From: Isoetes taiwanensis
Taxonomy: Eukaryota > Streptophyta > Lycopodiopsida > Isoetales > Isoetaceae
Assembly (NCBI GenBank): GCA_021234155.1
Contig: JAJEKV010000020.1
Span: 16,855,018 to 16,919,017 of the forward strand
Direction of reading: 5' to 3'
DNA: 64,000 nucleotides
Position 1 is the first letter of the stretch, and each line of letters begins with the position of its first letter. The position numbers were made by a program, and so were the translations under genes. A model generated the notes under the pieces. It saw nothing but the letters and a program-made list of their open reading frames with translations, ran no database searches and was not told the DNA's origin. Below, one piece after another: positions 43,943-56,232 of the stretch.

Positions 43943-45698
43943 CAACTCCTTCTTGATACCACGCAGTTCTTTATAACTGTAGGAAAAAATATGCTTGAAT
44001 TTTTTAAAGAGCTTGAGGGCACGTTCCTACATTGTCGGTCCGTGCAGGTATAAAACAGGAAAATATCTGGAGTTGCAAGGTCAGGCTGGTCAAAAGCAAC
44101 AAACTCGGCCATGAACACTGCAGCGAGACCTTCAGAAGTCGATCAAAACATAAAGGTCGGCCATGGGAGCAGAGTTGCTAAGACCGATCAAGAACATTGC
44201 TGCAAAACATTAGTTAGCAAACCAAAAAACAATCCAATGAAGAAGCCATAGATCGGTTTGTTTAGAAAGAGCAGAACCCAATGGTGCAAGTATGACTTAA
44301 GGCGGCTAAAATACAACTGCAACTCTGTTACGTGGGAAGGGAGAAAATCTGTTATATGCATTAAAGAAATACTGTCACAGCTATGGCCTACAAGAACCAC
44401 CTGCCGTTTTCAAAATGCCACAGAGAATATAGAGGCGAGCTCAACCGAAGAATCTTAGTTCTTCGACCGGCCTATGGGTTCTCATGCAGCAAGAAGCTAA
44501 GCAAGCATTCAAAATCTTCTGTTTGGCTTTCTCCGCCTAATTCTAGCAGCTTTGTACTCGCCATAGCTCCACTGTTTGGTGCTAATGCCCCCTCACAGCC
44601 TTCACGCGTAATGACCAGTAGGTTTAAATTACGCCATTATTATCCAAGAATTATAATGCAAAATATGTGTGCAAACATTGGGGAGCGGCGCCGCTTTTCC
44701 TGTTTCTTGTATACCGCTTCCCTTCCCCTGTTCGAGTGCCTATGCGACATGCAAATCTTCGGGCCATGTGCCCACATAGAGCTTTTCAGCCCATGTGCCC
44801 ACACAGAGCTCATGCGCCCAGACAGAGCTCAATCTCAAGCTCTCATAGAGCTCAATGCTGAGCTCAATACTACTGCTTTTTACATGAATCAGGTAGGTTG
44901 TGGGCTTGTTTTGATGTTTTGCTTCCTCTGTACAAGCTGGGGACCTGTAATAGCTAATGATCGCCGATTCAGGTACTTTTTAATGGAGCCTCTTTTTAAC
45001 ACAATGCAGCCGCTTCTTGATCTTGGAAGATCACATAAACCAACCACCTTTTTCAAGATTTAACAAAGAAATCTCATCTGACCAGCTTCCATTCACGCAA
45101 AGAATCTGTCGGATCAAAGCAAAGGAGTGGGAATTTAAACCCACTGATCACTACTCCTGTAATTGTCGTGGTTCAGGCCATTCTGCCTGTAAAGGGCTCC
45201 AGTGGTGCCGCCAGATCGTGCGCCGCCTCGTCTGGTGGCGCTGCCAGAGCCTTTTACAGTGCAGAATGTCCCTCCTCATGTCAATTACCTAGTACATAAT
45301 ACATGTGGCCTGCAAAGCAGGTATCCTCGGCTCCCATTCTATCATGGCCATCCTCCCAGAATATCCCATCACATATACTCAATAAGACTAATTCACGCCT
45401 TCAAAACGTCATTTCCCCCCTCCACAACAAGGGTTGCCCATGGGCAACCCAAAAATCAAACTACGTTATATAGGTTTGGGGGGGTATTTACCAATAATGC
45501 ATGTCGTTTTTGTTTTTTGGGATGGCACTTTGGAGATTCTAAAAATTAGGGTAGGGATATGAAACTAGCCAGGATTTAAAATTTAATGATCTCCTCGTAC
45601 CCCCGCCTCCGCCTCAACGGTAAAATTTGAACCGAGGCTTATATTCCTTTAGAAGGCTACGCTAGTTGGAGAGGTCCTCCTGCTCGGCGCTTCTGAAA
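43943..45698. other. Intergenic region upstream of the SAP-domain gene
   Basis: The open frame 44383-45063 (226 aa) has no recognised domain and contains internal repeats (CCCATGTGCCCACA, CAGAGCTCAT), so I do not call it a gene. A 29-bp imperfect inverted repeat (45187-45215 and 45231-45259) could form a GC-rich hairpin. The promoter and 5' untranslated region of the following gene must lie here, but I could not fix a TATA box. Confidence 0.5.
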
Positions 45699-48600
45699 AT
45701 GGCGAGGATTGCAAACGGTTTGGACTATCATACTTTGCCCCGAAGGAAACTACAACTGCTTTGTAAAAAGCACGGCATTCCGGCAAACAAGACCAATCTA
45801 TATATGATTGAAGCTCTCTCTAGTCTGGACAAGGTAAGATTTGGGTCATCTTTTGTAAAAGAGTCTAGATGTTAGACAAAAGATATGAATTTATGTCATA
45901 TGCATTGTTTTTTTAGGAAAAACTTGATGAACCGAGTCACGAAGGAGGGACCAAATTAGAAACTGCGCATAAAGAAGGCGATAATAAGATACGAGAATCA
46001 CAGAGATGCAATGCAGGAGATGGTGCTCAGCTGCCAGTACAATCGACAGAATCCGGTGGAACGGTTGGGCAATTCCTTACTGAGGTAAAGGTATCCCATG
46101 AAGGAAGGTTCATAAGCAATTATAACGCTCTGATGCATTGCTTCTCTGCAGAGTATTGGTCCTATACCGTATGGTCTACAAGTTGGTATAGGAGAGGCTA
46201 AACAAATCGAGGGACCTGGAAGTTCAGGCAGCTTTCTACGTGCAGTTGTAACAAGTGGTGTATGTGTAAGTCTTGAAGATCTTGGGACTAAACTAGGCGC
46301 AGACATTATAGAACATCTTCAACATTTGGAATTTAAGGAAACAGATGTTTCTATACCGGAAGATGCAAAAGATTGTGCTTTGGCATTAAAGGATGATAAT
46401 CATACATTACCTTCTAATCCTCCTCAAAGCCTTCAATTTAAGGATACATTTGCCTCCCAAGTCAAAGGTGAAACTAATGTCTCCGTCCCTTTTGAAGGAC
46501 TTGAAACTCAAGACAATGGGGGAAGAATGTTGCAGTTGCATGGTGATAGCAGCAACAGCACACTTGAAGTCCTTGAAATTCAAGTAAATGGCAACAACAT
46601 TTCTCAATTGGATGATGACATTGCAGCTATTCAAGACCCCAAGATTGAGGATACATCACAGGTTATCAAGGAAGAGGTTATTAAAATTGAGGACGCCTTT
46701 GTCTCACAAGTCGAAAGCAAAACCAAGGTCTCTATCTTTTTTGACGGACTTGAAACTCAAGGCAATGAGGAGAGAATTTTGCAGTTGCACGTTAATAACA
46801 GTAACAGCATGGTCTGTACACCGCTTGACGTCCTTGACGTTCAAGTAAATGGCAAAATAGTTTCTCAATCAGATGGTGTCAAGAATTTTGCAGCTAATCG
46901 AGACCCCAAAATTGAGGATGCATCACAAGTTGTCAGAGAGGAGGATCTCTCTATATCTGCTGCAGATCTTGAATTGGGGGATCCAGATGCCATTATATCA
47001 CCAGCTAAGAGAAACTGGAATGTGCCTACATCTCTCGAGGATCATCAAAGTCCAAACAACACACAAGACTTAGCCAGTGACAGCTATCTATCACCCCCAA
47101 AGATCAACTCATCACATGTACTTCATGAAGATTTGGAGTTTAAAGGTGCACCTGTCACTGCCGAACGAATGCAAAACTCATCTAATGCTCAAAACGTCAT
47201 GTCGAATGAGGATGATTTTGGACTACCAAGAAGTCAATGTTCTCAAGTGAGTTCAAAGCTTATTATGGTCATTATATCTTGTGCTTTCTAGTTCTTTACA
47301 AGTATGTTTCTGAATTGGAGTTTTGACTCACTGTCTTGTGAAATTCTATGAAGATCTCTGTCGAGATGAGTTTTCAAGAGACACCACCTTTAGAAGACCT
47401 TAGACAGGTATGTCTACATTCTCGTTTGCAGAGTATCAACCTTATTCTCATACTTATAAATTGTATAATGTGATTTTTTCTTCATTGTTGTGAATCAGAT
47501 TTCGAGTTTCCACATTGAGCAAAGTCTTTCAGTTCAACAATCTCAATTTCAAAGTATCACAAGTTCGGGCCACTGCCAGCAAGGCAACAGTTATATACAT
47601 GATGAGAAGCAGGTTGACTGGATTGTCTTGTTATTTTGTTCACTTCTTATGGATGCATTTTCTTTTAGCATGTTTTTATATTTTACTCTACCAGGTTGCA
47701 AGTTGTAAATTAGACCTCAAAGATGTGCCCAAGGATGTGGATGTTTCTGCACTATCCTATAATTCAGATGCAGTAGCTGTTTGTTTGCAAGAACCATTAA
47801 ACCAACTTCCAACCCTTTGTATACCTCATTGTAATAACCTTGAAGATAGTATCACAAGCCGACATACGAACGCAAGACAGGATGTAAGGCATAATTTGTG
47901 TAAATCAGAATTTATTCCCTTAATATATATTCTAATTAAAAACTTATTGCAGATTTATGAAGATATGGTTAATGTACCAGCATTTTCAGAAGAAAAGCGC
48001 ATTGATACGGACATGGAAACGTCCGATGTCTCCGAAATAAGTGTTTGCTCTGCAGAAATACATTTTGGAATTATTGTTCCTCCACCATCGGATGGTCTGT
48101 TTCTAGATAATGTCTCTAGTAACGCTTCAGAAGGAATTGACACTGATACCTGTCCTATGGTTCATGAGACAAAGTGCATAATACCTAGCGAGGTAATGGA
48201 ATATTTTTTTATTGCTTTGCACCAACAATTAATTGAATGCTTATTTTATGCATGGTATAGGCCAATTCAATCGTTCTGCAGCCCTTGGGCCCATTGCTTT
48301 CCTCTTAATTTCGATTTATTTTTAAAGGCTGTAGGAATCTACAGGTTGCCCATATAAATAAGTTGTATTTTAATGTACAGGCTTGGAGTCGGCAAGAAAC
48401 TTCACATGGTAGTAAAAGGTGCGCAAAAATTTTGAGTAATATTACAAGTATATGAATGCCAGGCTGATAGTCTTGGCTGATAGCTTTTGCTTTTACTGCA
48501 GGGTAAAAGGTGTATCAGATTTGCAAAAAGTCTGTGTATATAATAGGTCGTCTCATTTGAAAGATGCATGGCATCAAGTAAAGTTGAATGCAAAGCACAA

Positions 48601-49366
48601 ACAGCATTATAAAAGAACTCCATTCGTTAGAGCAACTTGGCTCAGCAGAAGTTTGATGAAGGGAAGAGATAAACGTGCACTGCTGCTTAAACAAAGGCGC
48701 ACAAACACTACACTCAATAACACTAGTTGCTCATATATGGAGACTTCTGATTACTTCCCTGATGCTTCTCCTTTGAATTCATGCACTTATGAGCCAGTTC
48801 GTGCCATACCAGAGACTGTTAGAAGATATTCATGTTCATCCATGGAAAATCTCAATGTGCCATATTCACCATCATATGAACAGCAGGCAAAACAACTGTT
48901 TATCTTTGGAAGAAAGAGATTTATAGAGAGGGCCATGAGAGAGGCCGCTAGAAGGAAACAAGAAAGACTAGGCGTGGCACCAAACCTAAGTGCAAGTCCA
49001 ATGAAGATAGCTTCAGCTGCTCAAAATGCGCATTTAGAATGTTCTGAACAGAACAAGAAAACCAGGATCAACTTATATGGGGCAAAAACTAGCGAAATAC
49101 AAAAGAGACATCAGGAGCAGTTTAAGACCCCCCTGAAGGGTAAGTCTTTTCAAAAGGCAAGAAAGATGGCATCCCAACTCGCATCAGGTCAGCGAGAACA
49201 AGTTTTGAGAGCTAGAAGGGGAATATTGGCTTCAGAAAATAAAGCTGGCGATTGCCATGTAAGTGGATGGACACTCATATCCTTTTTTTGGTATATGATA
49301 TCATATTAACACATGTTTTTCTTAATACTTGTGTAGATGCGTGGAGGCACATTCCAAAACTCATGA
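45699..49366 (+). CDS. SAP-domain, NuSAP-like protein, ten exons, 939 aa
   Basis: The exons are 45699-45833, 45917-46084, 46152-47246, 47354-47407, 47499-47612, 47695-47883, 47953-48192, 48381-48418, 48502-49258 and 49337-49366. All introns are GT-AG, all junctions stay in frame, and the sum is 2820 nt with TGA. The start is the first ATG of exon 1 (MARIANGLDYHTLPRRKLQL). Residues 9-43 form a SAP-like helix-extension-helix. The middle is acidic, with diverged internal repeats (EGLETQ..., EDASQVV...). The C-terminus is basic (GRKRFIERAMREAARRKQ) and ends with QVLRARRGILASENKAG. SAP at the N-terminus plus a terminal VL..RRGIL resembles animal NuSAP, a microtubule- and DNA-binding spindle protein; that is inference. 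It is the only intact gene in the window. Confidence 0.85.
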
Positions 49367-49437
49367 GGGAATGTCATTTACGCCAGTTTTTTTCCCAGGG
49401 CTTTTTACTTCATCTCTGTCCATATAACCCAAAAGGG

Positions 49438-49443
49438 AATAAA
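49438..49443 (+). terminator. Polyadenylation signal AATAAA
   Basis: AATAAA lies 72 bp after the TGA of the SAP-domain gene, a usual distance for a plant near-upstream element. Confidence 0.45.
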
Positions 49444-50390
49444 CAACATGCTTGGTCAATCCAATCCGCATGAAATAAATTTACGTTTTCTGCTGTGTTA
49501 TTCACAGACAAAGGACCACTGGTCCTCCGCCCTTGAATTCAGGGCTGGGAAAAAGTGCACAGCAAGCAGTTTGGAAAACCAAAACTGCTTGCTTTTCATT
49601 CAGAGTTTGGAACCAACAGTGGCATTTCTTCGGTCACAGAAGTCTGTCCACCTTATGTACAATTGAACATTTCGTGGATCATTTTTAAATAATGGTAAAG
49701 GCATGCGAATAGAAATGCTTTCAACCTTGCCTATTGTCTAAATTTAAAGCATCCAGTTATGTCTTTGCAGTACGACATTGCTACTCTGTTCCTTTTCTTT
49801 TTTTTAAAACAACATTAACCCAGTTATCCTTTTTAATAATCTGTTGCCTGTTCCTTTGTTTCACAAAAGCTTAGAAGTATAATCATCTTAAATTCTTACA
49901 TATGTATATTTTTTTACTCTTATTTGCTAATTTAAAACATTCTCTATTCGGAACAGCAGAGCTCTAAACAATGTTCTGGCAAATCAATCATAAGTCACGA
50001 ACAAACAGACTTAGATACAATAGTTTCTAATCATTATGCAAGTGACTTTGCAAGTAGTCATTCTTCTTGAGCACCGTGCTATCAATCAGGCACTATCAAT
50101 AATTAATCAGCTGCCCGAAATCTGATTGAAGATTCTTGTACGCCTGAAGCCTGCTACCTCTAGGTAATTTTTGATTTAATTTCATTTTCAGTTCTCTGCT
50201 CCTCGGACGCCTCCTGTTATGAAGCCATTAGTCTAAGGTGATTACAATCGTCGTAGCATGAAACCAAAATTGTGTTGGGCCTGCTTGGGCAGTGGAAAGC
50301 AGGCAGAAGTACTTTAAATCAGTAACTTTAAAATTAGCAGTTTGGGTAGCAATTAAAAATTGTTCCTTACTAATTCTACCCGAAGTTTTA
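49444..50390. other. No gene recognised
   Basis: AT-rich spacer downstream of the SAP-domain gene. An open segment at 49506-49666 follows an AG and could be an alternative last exon, but it shows no conserved feature that I trust. Confidence 0.5.
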
Positions 50391-50414
50391 AGATATTCAA
50401 TAGACAGGACCGGT

Positions 50415-51112
50415 TGGTACCTGTTCTTCAACGAACTAAGCTTCCAGGATCCAAGTTTTTAGCAACTTTACAAAACTAACCTGAAGAGCTTTTATTTAGC
50501 TCTGAAGTAAGAAATAAACATCTTTATATAGCAGAATCTTTAGAATAGGAACAATGCAATCTCTCGAAGGAGACATGCCATTTCTTATTAAATTTTATGA
50601 GTGCCTAATGCAGCAGCTTAAAAGAAAATAATAGTAATAGACACATAAAATTGTGGAATGCATTATGTTTCTTATATTGTCTGCTAGTAAAGGACAGAAA
50701 TGAAGAGAGAACAAGACTTGAATTACCTTCTCGGAAAGGTTCTTGTAAGGGCAGGATGGTGGGACTCGAACTGGTTGCTTGTAATCTTTGCCAAGGAGTG
50801 AAAAAATCTTCCTCTGTGCATTAACTAACATGTTAAAAGCCCAATCATTGCAGCAGAAATGGCAAACGACTCAATTTGATTACCATAATTAGGTCAAGCA
50901 GTCTAGGTATGAGATTGACGATAGGAAGCAGGAAAAAGGGCAATAAACACGCCACACACACCTGCAAAATTACATGCTTATTAATTGTATTGTTGCGCAG
51001 GAAAAATGGCGACCTCTAAACTTACCATCGCTTCGCAGGGCGCTAGCTAGAGCGGCGTTGACAAACACTGCTGATGACAGGGCAACATCTTCCTTCCTTT
51101 TAGGAACTACCG
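50415..51112 (-). CDS. Possible minus-strand exons of an unrecognised gene
   Basis: A block on the minus strand (about 51097-51023) reads PKRKEDVALSSAVFVNAALA and ends SD before a donor GTAAGT. The next block (50820-50732) starts after CACAG and reads EEDFFTPWQRLQATSSSPTI, then LPLQEPFRE before GTAATT. The phases agree. A final piece near 50455-50415 could read VAKNLDPGSLVR and stop. The composition and splice sites look genuine, but I do not recognise the family, no start was found, and the last junction is doubtful. Confidence 0.3.
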
Positions 51113-51979
51113 TCACGCAGCATTTTCAATATGGTATAGACACCTGGCATTTTGAAGGTGGTATTTGTACAATACTATACACCACCAATTATAAGCAATT
51201 AATTAAGCTAATAGTTCCATACCACATCAATGATAGATACTGGAATGGAACGGGAATGTCGTTTTCTTTCAAGACAACGGCCACACCATTGACCAAATAT
51301 AGAGCACATGATTTCAAATTTTTACTTGTAGTGCATACATGGAGAATTATTTATGCTCAAGGCACATTAGCTGGTATTCTAGCCTTAATGGAAAGTTCCT
51401 AACAAGTAGGCATTTGGAGACGAGGTGCTCTTCGTTCTCACCAACCTTGAATTCCTGCAACTACCAACGGAGTTGCAAGAGCAGTGGGTTCTTGTTACAG
51501 CCAATAGAATGTGCAAGTCTAGCAGCTAATGTTTTTGAATTGGAAATTGAAGTTCATAAGAGCAGCATTATCACCTTCCATTATTTGGTGTAACTTCTCT
51601 TGATAAATAGAAACTGGGAATCCTGATTTTCTTTGACATGTATTGTTTCCTTTTTTAGTAGCATTTTCAACTAAGCGAATGTTCTTAGATGTTGAAGACT
51701 TGTATTTATTTGGTCTCGTGGCTATTTGGTCCTCCCTCCCTCCCTCCCTCCCCGAGGGATTCAAATAGTGGTGGCATAACATATGTCATCTGCATTCTTG
51801 AAATTGGACCCCCCAAATGGATGCCTACTAAGAAAAATGCCTCCTTATATGATTTTATGTCTATTTAAATTCTATACCCCTAACTTACATGGGAACCTTA
51901 CATATATATACAAGAATGCTGTCAAACTAATATAAATATACATATCAACACACATACAAATCAGGTGAGTGTCTGGAGA
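51113..51979. other. No gene recognised; (TCCC)n tract
   Basis: The stretch holds a short CCCT/TCCC microsatellite at about 51731-51752 and AT-rich sequence. Open frames are short and unrecognised. Confidence 0.5.
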
Positions 51980-52475
51980 CATAGTTGGTCCCGCACATCC
52001 ATGACCTCCAGAAGCCGAACTGAAGCCGTGCTTAGTATCACGTGTAGCGGCTGGCCAGGCCTTATTAACAGTCCTGTAGGGTATGGCATTCATCCTCAAT
52101 GACTCCCATATGGCAGCATCGACAGAGCCTGTCCTGTGTAGCTTCCCAATCCATCGCGTTGTCTCAGTTCCGAGATGCCCTTGTGAACCATGGCAATGAG
52201 TTTGCGCCTTTTCATAGGCAGATGGGACGCAGGCAGCGTTGCGGGCCCCATTCCAATGTGGGATTTAGTTGGCACTGGTAATGTGTTGTCTTGATCTGTT
52301 CAAGGGCGCTGGCATCCCAAAGTTTGCTGAGGAACCAAGCATCAAGGTACTGCCTCAAGCTGCGGTGATCTGCTTCTGTTTGTACCTGTATGCACCTGTG
52401 CTCATGCATATTCCATTTGGCGAGCCACGGAGCTAGCTTTTCCTTCCAATAGGCCTTGAGGCACTGTGGTCCCAT
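51980..52475 (-). pseudogene. Possible LINE 3' coding fragment
   Basis: The minus strand encodes MGPQCLKAYWKEKLAPWLAK, then WFLSKLWDASALEQIKTTHY and NPTLEWGPQRCLRPICL, and in a following frame AIWESLRMNAIPYRT. It lies downstream of the LINE at 54.4-57.8 kb on the same strand and looks like the tail of such a polyprotein. I cannot name a conserved motif, so this rests on position and style. Confidence 0.3.
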
Positions 52476-53630
52476 TGCTACGGTATAAGCCAGGCTAGGG
52501 AACGAGCATCATCCATAGTGACCACCTTCTAAAAGGATGTGTGGGTTTGCTTTTGAGTGCGCTTCAAGCCCGATAGACGTGAGATTTTCTTTGGAGCTGT
52601 CATAGAATGTACTGCACCTTTTCAAAATTTGATCAGAGAAGTTTCTTATATCATTTCTTTCAATCTCTGCTAGCCCATATGCACGAGCAGTTCATGAGCT
52701 CTCTTGGCTTGAATTGTATAATTTCCAGAATGACTAACATTTTAGATCATTTTTATTCTAGTTTTATCAGGGTAGCCCTTAAGCCCAAATTTTTATAGGT
52801 GTAATTTAGAATGTGAGGCGAATCTTAGCTTTTTTCGATTAGTTATGTTGGCGATTTTGTTTCGAGCTTCAATTTGAGTTGTAGCAACCTTGGCGAATCT
52901 TTCATCCATATATACTTTTTTCTCAAGTAAAATTTGGGTCTACTATATATATATTTGTTATGTACGTATACAGTTTATAAGCGTAATGCTCACATTATGA
53001 ATATACATGTCACCAGACATTGGCATATGATTGTAAATCTCAATAGCTCCACACTAAGGGCTAAACAACAACAAGTACATAAACTTAGCCGAGGCATGAT
53101 TGCATATTATGGTGGGCAAGCACAAATCGATTTGATTTCAGTCATCTTTTTAAGATTGGATAAACAACAGACCAAAAGCAAAAATACTCCAGGATTGCAT
53201 ACCTGGATGTTGGAACCGGATCATGAAATCCATATAACATGCATGGTTTTTTCCCTTTTCTTTTTTTTTTCTTGAAGGTAAACGACAATTCTAAAAAACT
53301 CGAATAGAATTCGTATTAATTATACATGATTTTAGGGGGTGAAGGGGTGATTTTAGAATAATTACCAAGAATAAAATTCACATGGGGGCGAATCCAAGAA
53401 TCTGTCATTTAGTGGTGTAGGCTAATTTATGAGTGGAGGGAGAAAATTTCGTAGACAAGGTGGCGATATTTTATTGGCACCACTCCTAATTGATCCTACT
53501 CAACAATAGTGAAAAAAAATGCAAATGTCCCAAAAAATAGCCTTTTGGCGATATTTCGAGCTTAAGGGCTACCCTGAGTTTTATCCCTAGTCCCAGTCCA
53601 TCTTCATTTCATGCCCCTGAGCTGCCAACT
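52476..53630. other. No gene recognised
   Basis: AT-rich sequence with no convincing frame on either strand. The phrase AAGGGCTACCCTGA near 53560 recurs inverted near 52770 (TCAGGGTAGCCCTT), together with neighbouring bases. Confidence 0.45.
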
Positions 53631-54396
53631 ACTCCAGTTCAAGTGCTATCTCTTGCTCCAGTCTGTGGCCCTAATTTTGTTCTAGCTCCTACTCTAGTTC
53701 CTGCTCCAATTCCAGATTATATTCTAGTTTTTGTTCCCATTCTGGGCCCTAAATCCTGCTCAAGCACCTGCTTCAATGTTTGTTCATTCAAATATTATTT
53801 CAATTTCGGATCTACCACGTACTCAGGCTCCAGTTTCTTCAAAATTTTCTTCTTCCACATTGTAACCTCTGTTCAAATCTTGAAGATATCTCTCCATGTG
53901 TTCATTAAAACTAGTAGGTGGCAGCCAGATTCAATGTGTGATTTTTTAATGAGCTTTGGGAATGTGAAATCTGCTCCAATACTTCCAGATAAATACCAAA
54001 ATTTCTCTAAGTTTCTTGATAAACTTAAAGCTAGCAAGCTTCAATAGTATTCTCCATGTGATTATCTTATTGATCTACAATGCCACAACCTACTACTAGT
54101 TTAGTTGGAGGTTCTTATTGAGGAGAATTTGACTACTGATTTTATTCGGCGTTCTTAGTCACCTAATGGTACATCTATTTTCTTTGCCAAGTTACAAAAG
54201 AGTATCTCTCTACAATTGGTTGTACATTATCGTGATCTCAACAAGATTTATATGCCAAACTGGTATCCACTTTCTTTGATCCCAAGTTAATAAAACATCT
54301 TACATGGTATTCTATCAAGATTGATCTTTATTGTGCGTATAATTTTATTTGGATTTAGGGGATAAATGGAAGACAACATTTTATTTGGGTTTGGGA
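53631..54396 (+). pseudogene. Ty3/gypsy reverse transcriptase fragment
   Basis: Plus-strand pieces line up with the N-terminal half of gypsy RT: LPDKYQNFSKFLDKLKASKL (about 53970), LIEENLTTDFIRRS (about 54115), VVHYRDLNKIYMPNWYPLSL (about 54220), IKIDLYCAYNFIWI (about 54317), and GDKWKTTF after a frame change. A Pro/Val-rich lead (53643-53760) precedes. Stops interrupt it throughout. Homology ends near 54396, where the minus-strand LINE begins. Confidence 0.65.
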
Positions 54397-56232
54397 GAAT
54401 CATCTTCACCATTCAGGAGTCTCCAAATGGACTTTGAAATAAGGACTTTGCTCTGCAGTAAGAAGTCCATCATACCCAGACCACCTGCCCATTTGGGAAG
54501 GATGCACTTCGACCACGCCACCTTAATCACAACACCTTCCTCAGTACCTGCCCATATAAAGTTTCAAACTATTGCAATGAGCTCACGTACTTTGTTCTGC
54601 GGGGCTAGCAGTATGGATGCCATATAAACATAGGTACTACTAAGGACTGACTTGGCCACTGTAATGCGACCCGCAAGAGACAACTTTGCGGTGGACCACC
54701 AGAACAAGTGCTTCTCCAAACCCTTAATGATCTCCTCCCATGCAGCTCCCATAGTAACATGGATGCCAACTGGAATCCCCAACAACTTGATGGCCTGTCC
54801 ATGCGCAAGTAATTTCCATGGATAATCATGAACACACGCCGGAGTCGGAGTATCCGATGTCCATAAAGCTGTACACTTCTGCCACCCCATAAGGACACTA
54901 GAAGCCAGTGAAAAAGTGTCAAAGAGCAATTTGGCAGCTGCAAGATTCTCGACATTAGCGACTAGAAAGAGGAACGGATCATCTGCATATTGATTGCAAA
55001 CCTCCTGTGTGCCATCCTCCATTGCAAAACCATGGAGAAGTCCCTCTGTGGTTGCGATGGTGAATAACAGTGATAAAGCCTCTGTGACAATTGTGAAAAG
55101 TAGTGGTGCTAAAGGGCATCCCTGGCAAATATCACGACCGAGTGAGAAGGCATCTGGCGGCTCACCATGGAACATAACAGTCGCCCGAGCAGAGACATGC
55201 AGCTTCATAACATCTGATGTGAATTGTTCCCCAAATCCCAGTCTTAGCATACATCTACGTATGAATTTCCAGCTAACACAATCATAAGCCTTTGCAAAAT
55301 CAAGCTTAAGGTATACAACTGGAAGGTTTTGCTTACGTGCCCAATAAATTCCTTCGTAAGCAGCAGCAACATTGTTCAGAATGCATCGTTTTGGAAGAAA
55401 ACCTGATTGAGCTGTTGAGATGGACTCTGCCAAGATGTCTTTCACCTGCTCTGCAAAAGCCTTGGTAAAGATCTTATATACAGATGACAATAAGGTGATG
55501 GGCCGCTAGTCTGAAATAGTCTGAGGATCCTTGATCTTGAGGATGAGTGAGATGGCACCTGTGTTTAGAATTCTATCCAAAGCAGTGGACCGCCGAAAGT
55601 CACAGAAAGCATCATACACATCTGGCTCCAGCCATTCCCAATAACTCCTGGAAGAACTCAATTGATAAACCATCCAAACCTGGGCATTTGCCTCTTTTCA
55701 GTTCAAAGACTGCCGAACCTAAATCATCAGCTGTTATAGCCGCCTCTATTGACACGTGCTGCTCGTCAGAGATGATGGGGGAAATCCTAGACAAAATAAC
55801 ATCTCGCATTTCTGATTGAAAGGGAAGATATCGGCAAAGAAAGTCTGAAAGTGGCTATGCAGATATTGCTTGATTTCGGTTGGCTCTGTTAGCACCGAAC
55901 CATCCAGCAAAACCAATGAGAACATGGTTGACGTCATGCGAGGCTTCTTAGCTGCATGGAAAAAGAAGCTTGTACAACGGTCTCCATCATGAAACCACTG
56001 CAAACCTGCCTTCATCTTTGCTTGTTGGATTTGCTCCTCCTGCAATGCTTGGATCTTTGCCAAAATATCTCGATCGTGGACACTTGAAAGGAGTCCCTGT
56101 CGAGAATGGAACAAGTCCTGATAGAAGGTATCCAATAAAGCACGACCTGCTGCTGCAGACTCTTGGCCCCACTGTTTGGTAAAGCCTTTGACTGCCGCAA
56201 TTGCATCCACTATGCCAGCCATGCCTCGACGT
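54397..56232 (-). pseudogene. LINE ORF2 reverse transcriptase region
   Basis: On the minus strand the segment follows the endonuclease. Motifs in order are GLQWFHDGDRCTSFFFHAAK (about 56000), ELKRGKCPGLDGLSIEFFQE (about 55660), ISLILKIKDP.TISD.RPIT with a stop, SGFLPKRCILNNV, LDFAKAYDCVSWKFI, GCPLAPLLFTI and YADD at about 54970. GRITVAKSVLSS and a thumb-like region follow. A TAA closes the main frame at 54564, and coding similarity runs on to about 54397. Frame changes near 55800, 55610 and 55510 disable it. The order fits L1-clade plant LINEs. Confidence 0.85.

Noticed and set aside
44383-45063. 226-aa plus-strand open frame
   Set aside because: It has no recognised domain, contains DNA-level repeats and lies in the upstream region of a well-supported gene; likely chance.
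49506-49666. Alternative last exon of the SAP-domain gene
   Set aside because: It would be in phase after an AG, but the short exon at 49337-49366 gives a clean end followed by AATAAA; without transcripts the extension is not supported.
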